A stretch of DNA of 44,359 nucleotides from Bradyrhizobium genosp. SA-3 (GCF_004212635.1 NZ_PSRT01000073.1:1-44359), one strand, 5' to 3'; counted from the first letter of the stretch, positions 23,917 to 32,949 are shown. The notes: generated by a model from the letters alone, not told the origin. Translations and numbers: made by a program.

Positions 23917-25131
23917 TTGCGAGCGCCCCTACAGCCTGTCAAGGCTGCATCGACCGATCCATCCAGCCATCTTCGACCCATGCTGCTGCGTCCGTCCTCG
24001 GACCTAAAGCACATTCCTTGGTGGTGCGACCGAAACGCAGGGGAGGAGCCGCTCTGCCTGCTTCGAGCTTGTCCGCGCTACGCTCCTACCAAACTGATCT
24101 CTCTGCCGCGTACAGCCGAGAAGCTGGGCGTAGGCGAGATCTGGATCAAGGACGAGACACAGCGACTCGGCATAGGCAGCTTCAAAGGGCTCGGCGGCGC
24201 ATACGCGGTGCTGAAGCTCGCTATGAAACACGTTGAGGGACGGACGGGACGAGCGAGTCTGCCGGCAGACTTGTTGGAGCCTGGTGTGCGATCCATGCTT
24301 TCCGAGCTCACATTTTCCTGCGCTTCGGATGGGAATCATGGTCGTTCGGTATCGGCAGGAGCGAGGCTCATCGGAGCGCGGGCTGTCGTGTATCTCCACG
24401 AAGGCGTGAGCGACGAGCGAGCCGCTCATATCTCGAGGCTCGGCGCTGCGATCGTGCGTGTGGCCGGAGACTATCACGACTCTGTCGAGGCCGCGGCCAA
24501 GGCAGCTTCGCAGGACGGTTGGATTGCTGTCCCGGATACAGTCGGGCCGGGAGAAGATGAGACTGCCTGCACGCTCGTGGTCCAGGGCTACTCAATTCTG
24601 ATCGACGAAATCATTGCAGCGACGGCGGGACAACCAAAGCCATTTACGCATGTTCTGGTTCAGGCTGGCGTAGGAGGCCTTGCAGCAAGCGTGTTCGGCC
24701 ACGGCTGGGCGCGAGGTCTATTCGGGCGCGATACCCATCTGTGGATCGTGGAGCCAGAACGGTCGGCATGTCTCTACGAGAGCGCGCATGCAGAGAGGCC
24801 TGTACGTCTTCCGTCGGGGCCGCCCACGAACATGGCCATGCTCGAGTGCCAGAGCCCGTCGTTGCTCGTTTGGCCCATCATCGAATCCATGTCCACTGGC
24901 TTCATTACTGTCACTGACGAGCAAGCGGCCGATGCGGTTCGTCTACTAAATGCAGGCGTGTCCGACGATCCGCGTCTTCGGGTTGGCGAGTCGGGAGCGG
25001 CGGGATTTGCCGGTCTCATCAGAGCAGCTGGCGAGGATCGAGACAGGCTCGCACTCGGACAGTCTTCGAAAGTTCTGCTGTTCGCGACTGAAGGCCCCAC
25101 AGACCTCTCAGCCTGGAGCGGGAGCCGTTAG
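23917..25131 (+). CDS. Diaminopropionate ammonia-lyase-like fold II PLP enzyme
   Basis: A 404-residue protein. The family converts 2,3-diaminopropionate to pyruvate and two ammonia. The PLP lysine is in IGSFKGLGGAYA, the active-site Asp in SCASDGNHGRSVSAGA (Asp120 in the E. coli enzyme) and a second Asp in WIAVPDTV (Asp189 in E. coli). The phosphate-binding QAGVGGLAASVFG follows. A TTG at 23917 is chosen as start because GAGGGAGG lies five bases before it. An ATG at 23980 lacks a ribosome site. The related EutB protein of ectoine catabolism is a fold II enzyme too, so a threonine-dehydratase-like activity on a related amino acid is possible. It converges on the Lrp gene. Confidence 0.85.
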   Translation: MRAPLQPVKAASTDPSSHLRPMLLRPSSDLKHIPWWCDRNAGEEPLCLLRACPRYAPTKLISLPRTAEKLGVGEIWIKDETQRLGIGSFKGLGGAYAVLKLAMKHVEGRTGRASLPADLLEPGVRSMLSELTFSCASDGNHGRSVSAGARLIGARAVVYLHEGVSDERAAHISRLGAAIVRVAGDYHDSVEAAAKAASQDGWIAVPDTVGPGEDETACTLVVQGYSILIDEIIAATAGQPKPFTHVLVQAGVGGLAASVFGHGWARGLFGRDTHLWIVEPERSACLYESAHAERPVRLPSGPPTNMAMLECQSPSLLVWPIIESMSTGFITVTDEQAADAVRLLNAGVSDDPRLRVGESGAAGFAGLIRAAGEDRDRLALGQSSKVLLFATEGPTDLSAWSGSR

Positions 25132-25160
25132 GCTGCGGCAAAGAGAGCGCGCACGTACAG

Positions 25161-25643
25161 TCAGGAAACGTCGAGATTGATGCGCGTCGTGAACTTGACT
25201 GTCTGCATCGCAACGAAGGTTGTGAACGACTTGATATTCTTGTCAGGGAAAAACGCCCTTTCAGTGAAAGCTCCATACTCTTCCATCGAATCCGTATTGA
25301 CGACCAATATGAAATCGGCTGCCCCGGTCACGTAGTAACATTGCGTGACCTCGGGATAGCCGCTCATTCGGCTCTTGAAGGTGTCGAGCAGAGGAAGGTG
25401 TTCCTGTTCCAGAGCGACGAGCACAATTGACGTCACCCGCTTTCCCGTGACCGACGGGGCTACGATCGAAACATCAGACATGATTGCGCCGCTCTCGCGT
25501 AGCCGCCTTAGTCGACGCAGGCAGGATGTCGGCGACAGGCCTACACGCTCCCCAAGCTCTTCCGAGGTCTGCTGATTGTTCTCCTGAAGCAACATCAGCA
25601 ACTTGAGATCGAGGCGATCGAGATCCGCGCGCGTGACGGCCAT
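25161..25643 (-). CDS. Lrp/AsnC-family regulator
   Basis: A 160-residue protein, the normal Lrp length, when started at the ATG at 25643 (MAVTRADLDRLDLKLLMLLQ). The helix-turn-helix is at about 22-45 (TSEELGERVGLSPTSCLRRL) and the RAM ligand-binding domain follows (GYPEVTQCYYVTGAADFILV). Lrp proteins respond to amino acids. It diverges from the transporter operon and converges with the diaminopropionate lyase gene, so it probably controls both. It is analogous in position to DoeX/EnuR-type regulators of ectoine catabolism, which also accompany an M24 hydrolase. The longer frame to 25787 would run into the promoter region and is not used. Confidence 0.92.
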   Translation of the reverse strand: MAVTRADLDRLDLKLLMLLQENNQQTSEELGERVGLSPTSCLRRLRRLRESGAIMSDVSIVAPSVTGKRVTSIVLVALEQEHLPLLDTFKSRMSGYPEVTQCYYVTGAADFILVVNTDSMEEYGAFTERAFFPDKNIKSFTTFVAMQTVKFTTRINLDVS

Positions 25644-25691
25644 CCGGACTTCCCTCAAGATTGCAACTTTCCGGCACCGAGGAATGAAAAA

Positions 25692-25706
25692 CGGCGAATT
25701 CCGCCG
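25692..25706. promoter_or_regulatory. Candidate regulator site between the Lrp gene and the ABC operon
   Basis: CGGCG-AATTC-CGCCG forms a short inverted repeat inside the 133-base divergent promoter region. CCGGCAC occurs on both sides (about 25671 and 25707). This is a reasonable place for an Lrp operator, but the repeat is short and may be chance. Confidence 0.3.
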
Positions 25707-25776
25707 CCGGCACGTCACATTATATGCGCGAGCAGTGTCGGAGCAAGTGTCGTCATCAGGTAAAGGGAGAGCAGCT

Positions 25777-26892
25777 ATGGTGGACATCGTGAGACGCAGA
25801 CTTCTTCAAGGCACCGCGCTCATCGGAGGCCTTGCGGCGACGCGCTCGCTATTTCCGGCTCCCGCGATCGCTCAAATTCCAAAAGGCACCGGCGAAGTCG
25901 TCGTCTATGACGGCGGCGGGTCCTGGGGTGAAGCAAAGCGGATAGCCTACTTCGAGCCTTTCGAGCGCGAGACCGGCATCAAGGTGATCGCGCAACCTCG
26001 CACCGATACGGGAGCTGTGCGCGCGAGCGTTCTCGCGGGGGCGCCTCGGTATGACGTCACGATTCTGCCGGGTGGTAAGGCGCCGACATTCGAGCGAGAT
26101 AATCTGCTGCTCCCGATCGACTACGGCTATTTCGACAAGTCCGACCTGGAGGCGTTTAGTCCTGTCAAGGTCGGCAAGTTCACCGTGCCTGCGATCGTCT
26201 ATTCACTCTTCATCGCGTACGACGCGTCGAAGTTTACATCCAATGCACCGAACTCGTGGGCTGATGTCTGGGATGTCCAGAAATTTGCAGGCCGACGTTC
26301 GTTGATGGCCGGTACCTGGGCCTCCGATGGCGGGACGTTCGAGGCGGCGCTGATGGCGGACGGTGTTGAACCCTCGAAGCTCTATCCAATCGATTGGGAT
26401 CGGGCGTTCAAGAGCCTCAGTCGCATCAAACCGAACATCGTGAAGTGGTGGAACAACGGGGCGGAAGCGCCCCAGCTTATCATCGACAAGCTCATCACAG
26501 CTGGCAGCGCCTGGAATGGCCGGGTTTCCGCGGCGAACGAACAGGGGGCGAAAATCGGCTACACCTGGAATCAGGGTATCTTGCAATACGACTGCTGGGT
26601 CGTCTTGAAGGGTACCAAAAACGCGGAAAACGCGTTCAAATTCCTCGCCTTCTCCGCGCGAGCCGAAAACCAGGCGAAATTCGTGCAGCACATACTATAT
26701 GCACCGCCAAACTCGCGCGCCTACGACTTCATCCCGTCCGACCGCACCAAACTTCTGCCCACCTCGCCGGATGCGCGCAAACAGCAGTTCGTGCAGGACT
26801 ATGAATTCTGGAACGCTCGGTCCGCTGGGGAGCGCGCGAACAACGAAATCGCCGTGGCTCAGTGGGAGCGATGGCTGGCTGGTGCGCGGTAG
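25777..26892 (+). CDS. ABC transporter periplasmic binding protein, PotD-like, Tat-exported
   Basis: A 371-residue protein. It starts MVDIVRRRLLQGTALIGGLA with a twin-arginine signal (RRRLLQ) and a cleavage site at PAIA-Q. The mature part matches the spermidine/putrescine-type binding proteins: GEVVVYDGGGSWGEAKRIAY, YFEPFERETGIKV, then YDVTILPGGKAPTFER, and GYTWNQGILQYDCWVVLKGT late in the protein. It captures the substrate in the periplasm for the permease encoded next, seven bases downstream. PotD-like proteins of rhizobia take polyamines, amino acid derivatives or other cationic compounds, so the ligand cannot be told. An ATG with AAAGGGAG nine bases before was chosen as start. Confidence 0.93.
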   Translation: MVDIVRRRLLQGTALIGGLAATRSLFPAPAIAQIPKGTGEVVVYDGGGSWGEAKRIAYFEPFERETGIKVIAQPRTDTGAVRASVLAGAPRYDVTILPGGKAPTFERDNLLLPIDYGYFDKSDLEAFSPVKVGKFTVPAIVYSLFIAYDASKFTSNAPNSWADVWDVQKFAGRRSLMAGTWASDGGTFEAALMADGVEPSKLYPIDWDRAFKSLSRIKPNIVKWWNNGAEAPQLIIDKLITAGSAWNGRVSAANEQGAKIGYTWNQGILQYDCWVVLKGTKNAENAFKFLAFSARAENQAKFVQHILYAPPNSRAYDFIPSDRTKLLPTSPDARKQQFVQDYEFWNARSAGERANNEIAVAQWERWLAGAR

Positions 26893-26899
26893 GATCGGG

Positions 26900-28690
26900 A
26901 TGTCGAATTCGAGCGCAACCATAGAACCCAGGCGGAGCTGGTCGATTGGATGGGACAAGCTCACGCCTGTCCTGTTGCTTCTTCCGATCGTGGTGCTGTT
27001 CGCGTTCGGCTACCTGACGCCGCTGTCCCAGCTTGCGCTCAAGAGCCTGCAGTCGGATGGTGGTTGGTCCCTCAAGAGCTATGTCGAAATCGCGAGCTCT
27101 TCCTCATTCTTTTGGATCGTGCTGAGGACGCTCACGCTTGCCTTAACGGTGACCGGCATCTGCCTGGTGATCGCATATCCACTGGCTTATACGATCTCTC
27201 GATGTTCACAGAGAGTGGCGACGCTTTTGCTCTTCATCGTCACTCTCCCGTACCTCACAAGCGTCCTCATCCGAACATATGCCTGGATCGTTCTGCTTAG
27301 TCCCAACGGGCCGATAAACAAGGCGCTTCTCGCGCTTGGTGCGATTTCCGAGCCGCTCCAGATGGTCTTTAATTCCATCGGAGTCTATATTGGCATGGTG
27401 CAGGTCCAGCTCCCGCTTATGGTATTTCCTCTGTATGCGGCGCTGACACGAGTCAATCCGAATTTGACGAGAGCCGCACAGGGCTTGGGAAGTCCACCAT
27501 CGGATGCATTCCTTCGCATTACGCTTCCGGCATCGATGCCCGGCCTTGTCAGCGGATGTACGCTCGTTTTCCTCTCCTGCCTGGGATTCTATATCACGCC
27601 GGAGCTTCTTGGCGGGCCGGACGACTATCTTATTGCGCAAGGCATTAGCCTTAGAGTCCTTATCCTCGGAAATTTTAGCGAGGCGGCCGCGCAATCCTCT
27701 CTGCTCTTGCTCGCAGTCGTTGTGATCTTTCTTATATTTCGGCGGCGCATTGCGGAAGAGCTCGACGACCGCCCGGGATCGGATGTTATCCCTACATCGA
27801 GCGTCGTCGACTTGCGGTCTCCCGTCAGACGACCATTCGCAGAGCGCTTGTCCTCGCTGTCGCACGGTCCCATTTTACGCCTGCACGAATTTCTGTCTAA
27901 GATTCGTAAGCCGCTACTGTACGCGTCAGCAGGATTCGCCCTTCTCCTGCTCGTCCTCCCCTTTGCGGCGGTCATTCCGCTGGCGTTCAGTGACGCTCCG
28001 TATCTGACGTTCCCGCCGCCAGCCTATTCGCTTCGGTGGTTTTCTCGGCTGTTCAGTAACACCCAATGGCTGGATGCGCTGAGCTTCAGCTTGCGCTGGG
28101 CGGGCTTGTCGGCGCTCTTGAGTGTTGCCGTTGGCGTCCCAGCCGCCTTCGCATTGGTCCGTCATCGCTTTTTGGGGCGACTTCCGATCTACCTTCTTCT
28201 GATCTCGCCTCTTATCGTTCCGCATGTCGTCATGGCCGTCTCGCTCTTCTTTGCGCTTGCGGGATCTCCGTTGATCGGCTCTCCCCTGGCATTCGCACTC
28301 AGCTACACGATCATCGGAACGCCATACGCTGTCGTCGTGATGATTGCCGGCTTGAAGCGCTTCGATCGTAACCTCGAGCGGGCGGCATCGAGTCTTGGCG
28401 CAGGCCCGATAACCACCTTACGGACCGTGACTTTGCCTCTTCTGTTTCCAACACTCGCGAGCGCGGCGATATTCGCCTTCATCGTGGGCTTCGACGACGT
28501 GGTGTTTGGCCTTTTCCTGAGTGGGCCATCCGCGACCCCGCTGCCTATGCGAATGTGGGACAATATCCGCCTGGAGATCAGTCCGCAGATCGCGGTGATC
28601 GCTGTCTTGTTCCTGGCCGTGCTGGTTCTGCTTTGCTTATTGCGTCTCTTCGTCGGAGCAGCCCTTGAAGGACGCCGGACGCAGGTTTGA
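26900..28690 (+). CDS. ABC transporter permease, PotB-PotC type fused in one chain
   Basis: A 596-residue membrane protein containing two complete permease halves. The first (about 20-300) has six helices and an EAA loop (RAAQGLGSPPSDAFLRITLP). The second (about 330-590) again has six helices and its own EAA loop (RAASSLGAGPITTLRTVTLP). Usually PotB and PotC are separate proteins of about 280 residues. Here they are joined by a charged linker (about 305-380, SDVIPTSSVVDLRSPVRRPF). One chain therefore probably pairs with an ATPase dimer. Start chosen at ATG 26900, seven bases after the binding-protein stop. Confidence 0.92.
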   Translation: MSNSSATIEPRRSWSIGWDKLTPVLLLLPIVVLFAFGYLTPLSQLALKSLQSDGGWSLKSYVEIASSSSFFWIVLRTLTLALTVTGICLVIAYPLAYTISRCSQRVATLLLFIVTLPYLTSVLIRTYAWIVLLSPNGPINKALLALGAISEPLQMVFNSIGVYIGMVQVQLPLMVFPLYAALTRVNPNLTRAAQGLGSPPSDAFLRITLPASMPGLVSGCTLVFLSCLGFYITPELLGGPDDYLIAQGISLRVLILGNFSEAAAQSSLLLLAVVVIFLIFRRRIAEELDDRPGSDVIPTSSVVDLRSPVRRPFAERLSSLSHGPILRLHEFLSKIRKPLLYASAGFALLLLVLPFAAVIPLAFSDAPYLTFPPPAYSLRWFSRLFSNTQWLDALSFSLRWAGLSALLSVAVGVPAAFALVRHRFLGRLPIYLLLISPLIVPHVVMAVSLFFALAGSPLIGSPLAFALSYTIIGTPYAVVVMIAGLKRFDRNLERAASSLGAGPITTLRTVTLPLLFPTLASAAIFAFIVGFDDVVFGLFLSGPSATPLPMRMWDNIRLEISPQIAVIAVLFLAVLVLLCLLRLFVGAALEGRRTQV

Positions 28691-28795
28691 GCTTGACAAT
28701 GAAGATGACGACTTTGAGACGCGTCGCATCGCATTGGCACACGGGTGATCTCGTTGGTGTCGCTGGGCAATAGTTTAAGAGCAGAAAGTTGTAAC

Positions 28796-29938
28796 ATGGT
28801 TCGCGATCTCACCTTCTCTGTCGACGAGTACAGGCGGCGATTGTTGTTGGTTCAGGCGCTGATGGCGGCTCGTCGCTTGGACTGCGTTATTCTCGATGAA
28901 CCGGAGATGATGGCGTGGCTGTCGGGCTACACCGTCTCCGAGAACCTTTGGCGTACATGCGTCGTGCCGGCCTCGGGCGAGCCCTTCCTTCTGGTTCGCA
29001 AGCTCGATATACCGCCGGCGCGCCAGCGGAGCTGGATGGAAGATATCGTCGGCTTCGGCGACTGGGATGATCCGCTGGTCGCCCTGGTAGATGCCTTGCG
29101 CGAGCGGAGCATCACCCACAAGCACATCGGTGCCGACTTTCAATCGAACTCTTTCACCGTTCAGCGACACAATCGCCTTCGCGAGCTTCTCCCTGGCTCT
29201 GACATTCGCGATCTCGAACGCTCTGCATGGAGCCTCAGAGGACGAAAGTCGGCCGAGGAGATCGCCCACATGAAGCGCGCGGGCTCCCTTCTGGACAGCG
29301 CCCTGCAAGCGACCGTGAGGGAGATCGAACGTGGAAAGAGCCAGCGCGATGTCGCGGGGGCCGCTGCAAGCGCCTATTACAAACTAGGGTTTGACGATGG
29401 CTTCGTCGGTCCGCTGAATGTCGGATCGGGCTGGGACTCTCTACACGGATTTCTCGAAGAGCGACCTCTGGCGGACGGTGACATCGTTCACATCGAGCTC
29501 CTGCCTCGCCTGCGCTTCTATACTGTTCGCATCATGCGCTCTGTCATCGTGGGGCGAGCAACCGATGAGCAGAGGACGGCTGCGGAGACCCTAATCTCGC
29601 TACAGGACCAGCAAATTGCTGCGCTTCGGCCTGGTGCGGCAGCTGCCGACGTCGATCGCATCGTGCGGGAAGGGGTTGTGGCGGCGGGTTTGCGTGATTC
29701 CTACGACAATATTACCGGCTATACGCTAGGAGTGACGCCGCTCGTCTCTCAGCATACCAGTGATCTATATCGGTGCTTCACTCCCCACTCGGACTGGGTG
29801 ATTGAGGAGGGCATGGTCTTCCACATGTATACCTCGGCCGCAGGTCTTGCGATGAGCGATTCCGTCGTCGTGACCAGGAGCGGAGGCGAACGACTGACCA
29901 AGACGCCACGCCAGATCTTCGAAACGGACGCAAGATGA
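28796..29938 (+). CDS. M24-fold (creatinase/ectoine-hydrolase-like) hydrolase without metal ligands
   Basis: A 380-residue protein with a creatinase_N domain (about 1-145) and a pita-bread M24 domain (about 155-375). In metallo-aminopeptidases of this family five residues (D, D, H, E, E) bind two metals. Here the usual D-x-G-x-x-x-x-G-Y-x-x-D strand is HIELLPRLRFYTVRIMRS, the His-containing T-G-H-G-I-G turn is TGYTLGV, and the C-terminal I-E-D-T motif is MSDSVVV, so the ligands appear lost. Non-metal members include creatinase and ectoine hydrolase DoeA/EutD. It probably opens a ring or cleaves a C-N bond of the imported compound. Its stop overlaps the ATPase start (ATGA). Confidence 0.85.
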   Translation: MVRDLTFSVDEYRRRLLLVQALMAARRLDCVILDEPEMMAWLSGYTVSENLWRTCVVPASGEPFLLVRKLDIPPARQRSWMEDIVGFGDWDDPLVALVDALRERSITHKHIGADFQSNSFTVQRHNRLRELLPGSDIRDLERSAWSLRGRKSAEEIAHMKRAGSLLDSALQATVREIERGKSQRDVAGAAASAYYKLGFDDGFVGPLNVGSGWDSLHGFLEERPLADGDIVHIELLPRLRFYTVRIMRSVIVGRATDEQRTAAETLISLQDQQIAALRPGAAAADVDRIVREGVVAAGLRDSYDNITGYTLGVTPLVSQHTSDLYRCFTPHSDWVIEEGMVFHMYTSAAGLAMSDSVVVTRSGGERLTKTPRQIFETDAR

Positions 29939-31062
29939 CAATCATTGCAGCGATGACCGCCGAGCATTCGGCTAGCATTCCTCTGTCCAGCAAGGATAAG
30001 CGGGGCGCGGTATCGGTCGACGCGATCACCAAGATGTTCGGTTCGGTGAAAGCAGTCGACGGCGTCTCGTTGTCGGTAGAGCCCGGCGAGTTCGTCGCCC
30101 TGCTCGGATCCAGTGGGTCCGGGAAGTCCACGCTCCTGATGATGGTCGCGGGCTTCGAGACTCCTTCTTCGGGCGATATCAAGCTTGATGGCGTCCGGAT
30201 CAACGATGTTCCCGGACATCGCCGTGGTTTTGGAATGGTGTTCCAGAACTATGCACTCTTCCCGCATATGACCATCGCGGAGAACATTGCGTATCCTCTT
30301 CGTAGACGCGGTATGAGCGGGCGCGATGTCGAACGTGAGGTTACGAAGGCATTGAAGCTGGTCGCGCTCGACGGTTACGGTGCGCGGCTTCCAAGCCAGC
30401 TTTCGGGAGGGCAGCAGCAACGTGTCGCGCTGGCCCGTGCATTGGTGTTCCGTCCACCTCTTCTGTTGATGGACGAGCCGCTCGGGGCTCTCGATCGCAA
30501 GCTTCGGCAGCAGCTCCAGATGGAGATCAAGCTGATCCATAAGGAGGTAGGCAGCACCATTATCTTCGTCACTCACGATCAGGAAGAAGCCCTGTCAATG
30601 GCCGATCGCGTGGCCGTTCTTGAGCATGGCCGCCTGCAGCAGTTCGGATCTCCTCGTGAACTCTACGAGGAGCCGGCTACGGCTTTCGTCGCTGATTTCA
30701 TCGGCGAGACGAATTTCTTGCCCGCCGAGCTACGCCGGTCTGGCGAGAATGTTGAAGTAGCAACGCCGGATCTCGGGCTGCGCGTTGACCTACGCAAGGA
30801 GCAGGTGCTCTCTCAGCAGGATCGAGGGCTGCTCGCGGTGCGCCCCGAATTTATCCGTTTGGAGATCGATGATGAGGGCAAAGCGACGGTGCTGGAGTCC
30901 GCGTACACCGGCACAAACCAGAGCGTTTTGGTGCAAGTGGGCGGGCTGAGGCTGACCGCGCGGATTCCGGTCAAGCCAGGACGGCCGCTATTCCAATCCG
31001 GTCAGCGGGTCCGCGTTGAGATCGAAGCTGTGCATACTCGCGTGTTTCCGGCCGCCCGTTGA
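29935..31062 (+). CDS. ABC transporter ATPase, PotA-like
   Basis: A 375-residue protein. Walker A GSSGSGKST (about 59-67), Q-loop VFQNYALFPHMT, signature LSGGQQQRVALARAL, Walker B LLLMDEPLGALD, and H-loop FVTHDQEEALSMADR are all intact. A C-terminal TOBE domain (about 280-375) is present as in PotA-type transporters. It drives the fused permease at 26900 using ATP. It starts four bases inside the end of the M24 gene, so translation is coupled, and the order transporter - hydrolase - ATPase shows that transport and catabolism form one unit. Confidence 0.95.
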   Translation: MTIIAAMTAEHSASIPLSSKDKRGAVSVDAITKMFGSVKAVDGVSLSVEPGEFVALLGSSGSGKSTLLMMVAGFETPSSGDIKLDGVRINDVPGHRRGFGMVFQNYALFPHMTIAENIAYPLRRRGMSGRDVEREVTKALKLVALDGYGARLPSQLSGGQQQRVALARALVFRPPLLLMDEPLGALDRKLRQQLQMEIKLIHKEVGSTIIFVTHDQEEALSMADRVAVLEHGRLQQFGSPRELYEEPATAFVADFIGETNFLPAELRRSGENVEVATPDLGLRVDLRKEQVLSQQDRGLLAVRPEFIRLEIDDEGKATVLESAYTGTNQSVLVQVGGLRLTARIPVKPGRPLFQSGQRVRVEIEAVHTRVFPAAR

Positions 31063-31091
31063 GCTCCCTTTGGCGTAAGGAGTTGCCCTAG

Positions 31092-32486
31092 ATGAGCCGG
31101 AACGCCGCAATCTCGCGCGCGAGAAGCCATCTCGATTCTGGAGACTTCGAGACCGTGCTTTCGCGGCTCGTCGCCGTTCGTTCCGAGAGTCAGAATCCGG
31201 AGCGAGCACTTCAGATAGTCGCGTATCTCGACGAACTCCGCTGCATGCTTGAAGAGCTCGGCTGCGATTGCCAGCATTTGACTGCTGCAGGCGCGGATTT
31301 TCTGTACGCACAGCGCAGAGAAGCGGGAGCGTTACTGACGGTGCTCGGATATGGGCACGGCGATGTGGTTCGAGGAATGGACGAATCGTGGGCCGCAGGA
31401 ATATCGCCTTGGCGCCTCGCAAAGCTCGGTGATCGCTGGTATGGCCGTGGTGTCGCCGACAACAAAGGACAGCATACCATCAATATTGCCAGCCTCCGCG
31501 CTGTCCTCGAGACGAGGGGGCGGCTGGGGTTCAACCTGAAATACCTCATAGAAATGGGCGAAGAGGTCGATTCGCCTGGCCTCCGCGAACTATGCACGGC
31601 GCACAAGAACCTCCTCTGCGCCGATCTTTTCTTGGCGTCTGACGGACCCCGTCTATCCGAGCATCGACCTACTATATTCCTGGGCTCGCGCGGATGTGTC
31701 ACATTCGACATCTCAATTGACGCGCGCGAGAGCGCATATCACTCGGGCAATTGGGGCGGTCTGCTTTCCGATCCTGCAATCCAGCTTGCGCATGCCCTGG
31801 CCACGATCGTCTCTCCGACCGGCCGCATCCTGATTCCAGAATGGCTTCCAGGTGGGCTGCCTGACTCCGTCCGGAGGGTGCTTGCCGATTGTGTCGTTGA
31901 CGGGGGACTTGGCGGGCCTGATATCGATCCGGCTTGGGGCGAGCCGGGACTGACTCCGGCAGAGCAAGTGTATGGCTGGTGCTCGTTTGATGTTCTCGCC
32001 GTCACTTCCGGAAATCCGCAGGCGCCGGTCAACGCCATTCCCCCGAGTGCTTGGGCACGGTGTCAGCTCCGCTTCGTGGTTGGCGTTGATCACGAGGATA
32101 TTTTACCGTCGCTTCGACGACACCTCGCGAAGTCCGGTCTCGACATGGTGCAGGTGACACTTAGCCCAGACGATGGCATTTTTCTTGCCACGCGCCTCGA
32201 TCCTTCGGATCCCTGGGCTAGGTGGGCCCAAGCATCGATCGCTCGGACGACGCAGAAATCGCCGGCACTCTTGCCCAATTTTGCAGGATCGCTTCCGAAC
32301 GACATCTTTGCCAACGTGCTGGATTTGCCCACGTTGTGGGTACCCCATGCCTATCCTGGATGCCGGCAACATGCAGCCAACGAGCACCTGCCGATCGGAC
32401 TCGCGCGTGAAGCTCTGGAGATTATGGCGGGGCTATATTGGGATCTTGGTGAGCCAGATACCCTGCCTTCAGTTCGACGAGGATGA
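31092..32486 (+). CDS. M20-family metallo-hydrolase (deacylase/dipeptidase-like)
   Basis: A 464-residue protein. Zinc ligands are visible: His in LGYGHGDVV, Asp in WYGRGVADNKGQH, catalytic and ligand Glu in EMGEEVDSPG, Asp in LASDGPRLSEH, and a final His in HAANEHLP. The central lid domain (about 210-330) is present. M20 enzymes remove acyl groups from amino acids or split dipeptides. AAGGAG precedes the ATG at 31092. Being last in the transporter operon, it may deacylate the product of the M24 protein to a free diamino acid for the ammonia-lyase. It replaces the M14-type deacetylase (DoeB) found in ectoine catabolism. Confidence 0.9.
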   Translation: MSRNAAISRARSHLDSGDFETVLSRLVAVRSESQNPERALQIVAYLDELRCMLEELGCDCQHLTAAGADFLYAQRREAGALLTVLGYGHGDVVRGMDESWAAGISPWRLAKLGDRWYGRGVADNKGQHTINIASLRAVLETRGRLGFNLKYLIEMGEEVDSPGLRELCTAHKNLLCADLFLASDGPRLSEHRPTIFLGSRGCVTFDISIDARESAYHSGNWGGLLSDPAIQLAHALATIVSPTGRILIPEWLPGGLPDSVRRVLADCVVDGGLGGPDIDPAWGEPGLTPAEQVYGWCSFDVLAVTSGNPQAPVNAIPPSAWARCQLRFVVGVDHEDILPSLRRHLAKSGLDMVQVTLSPDDGIFLATRLDPSDPWARWAQASIARTTQKSPALLPNFAGSLPNDIFANVLDLPTLWVPHAYPGCRQHAANEHLPIGLAREALEIMAGLYWDLGEPDTLPSVRRG

Positions 32487-32652
32487 GCTGATCGGCTGCG
32501 CTTTGCTGGCGCCCGTGGGCCGGGCGATCGCTTTTCCGCGAAGGTTGCCGTTGCGCATTTTCGAAGTACCGCTTCCCGGCTGATACGCCAAGCTCCGTCA
32601 AGGCGGCGCCGAGCGCCATCTTTGAATTCGCACGCTGAAGGGGGCAAAGCAC

Positions 32653-32832
32653 ATGGCTGATGCATCGGATCGTCATAGCTTCGCCGGCAAGAGTTGCAAC
32701 TGCTGCGAGCTTGGTCCTGCTCAGCCGAGCCTTAAAGCTGCCGTCTCGAACCGAGTCGAGCAGGCGCTGCTGCAGGGTCTGTTTCCGCAGCCGATGTTGC
32801 GGCGCGAATTGTTGCGAAAGCCCTCGCACTAG
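32653..32832 (+). pseudogene. 5' stump of an NrtA/CmpA-type ABC binding protein gene
   Basis: The frame gives MADASDRHSFAGKSCNCCEL, GPAQPSLKAAVSNRVEQALL, QGLFPQPMLRRELLRKPS. A short Cys-containing head, then A-V-x-x-A-x-x-Q-G-x-F-P-x-x-x-L-R-R-x-L-L-R, resembles the unusual N-termini of rhizobial nitrate/cyanate-type binding proteins, which carry a twin-arginine-like motif before the hydrophobic core. A hydrophobic stretch follows in another frame (LALAFVIEFSLGTVIAA, about 32820-32870), suggesting a frameshift inside the signal. Everything beyond is missing. The identification is tentative. Confidence 0.35.
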
Positions 32833-32949
32833 CATTCGTGATCGAGTTCAGCCTCGGGACTGTCATTGCTGCACGGAGAACAAAATCTCACGATAGGACT
32901 CACGAGGGTGACCCATTGCCCCCTTGACTGAAGAAAGGAGCCATCTCAG

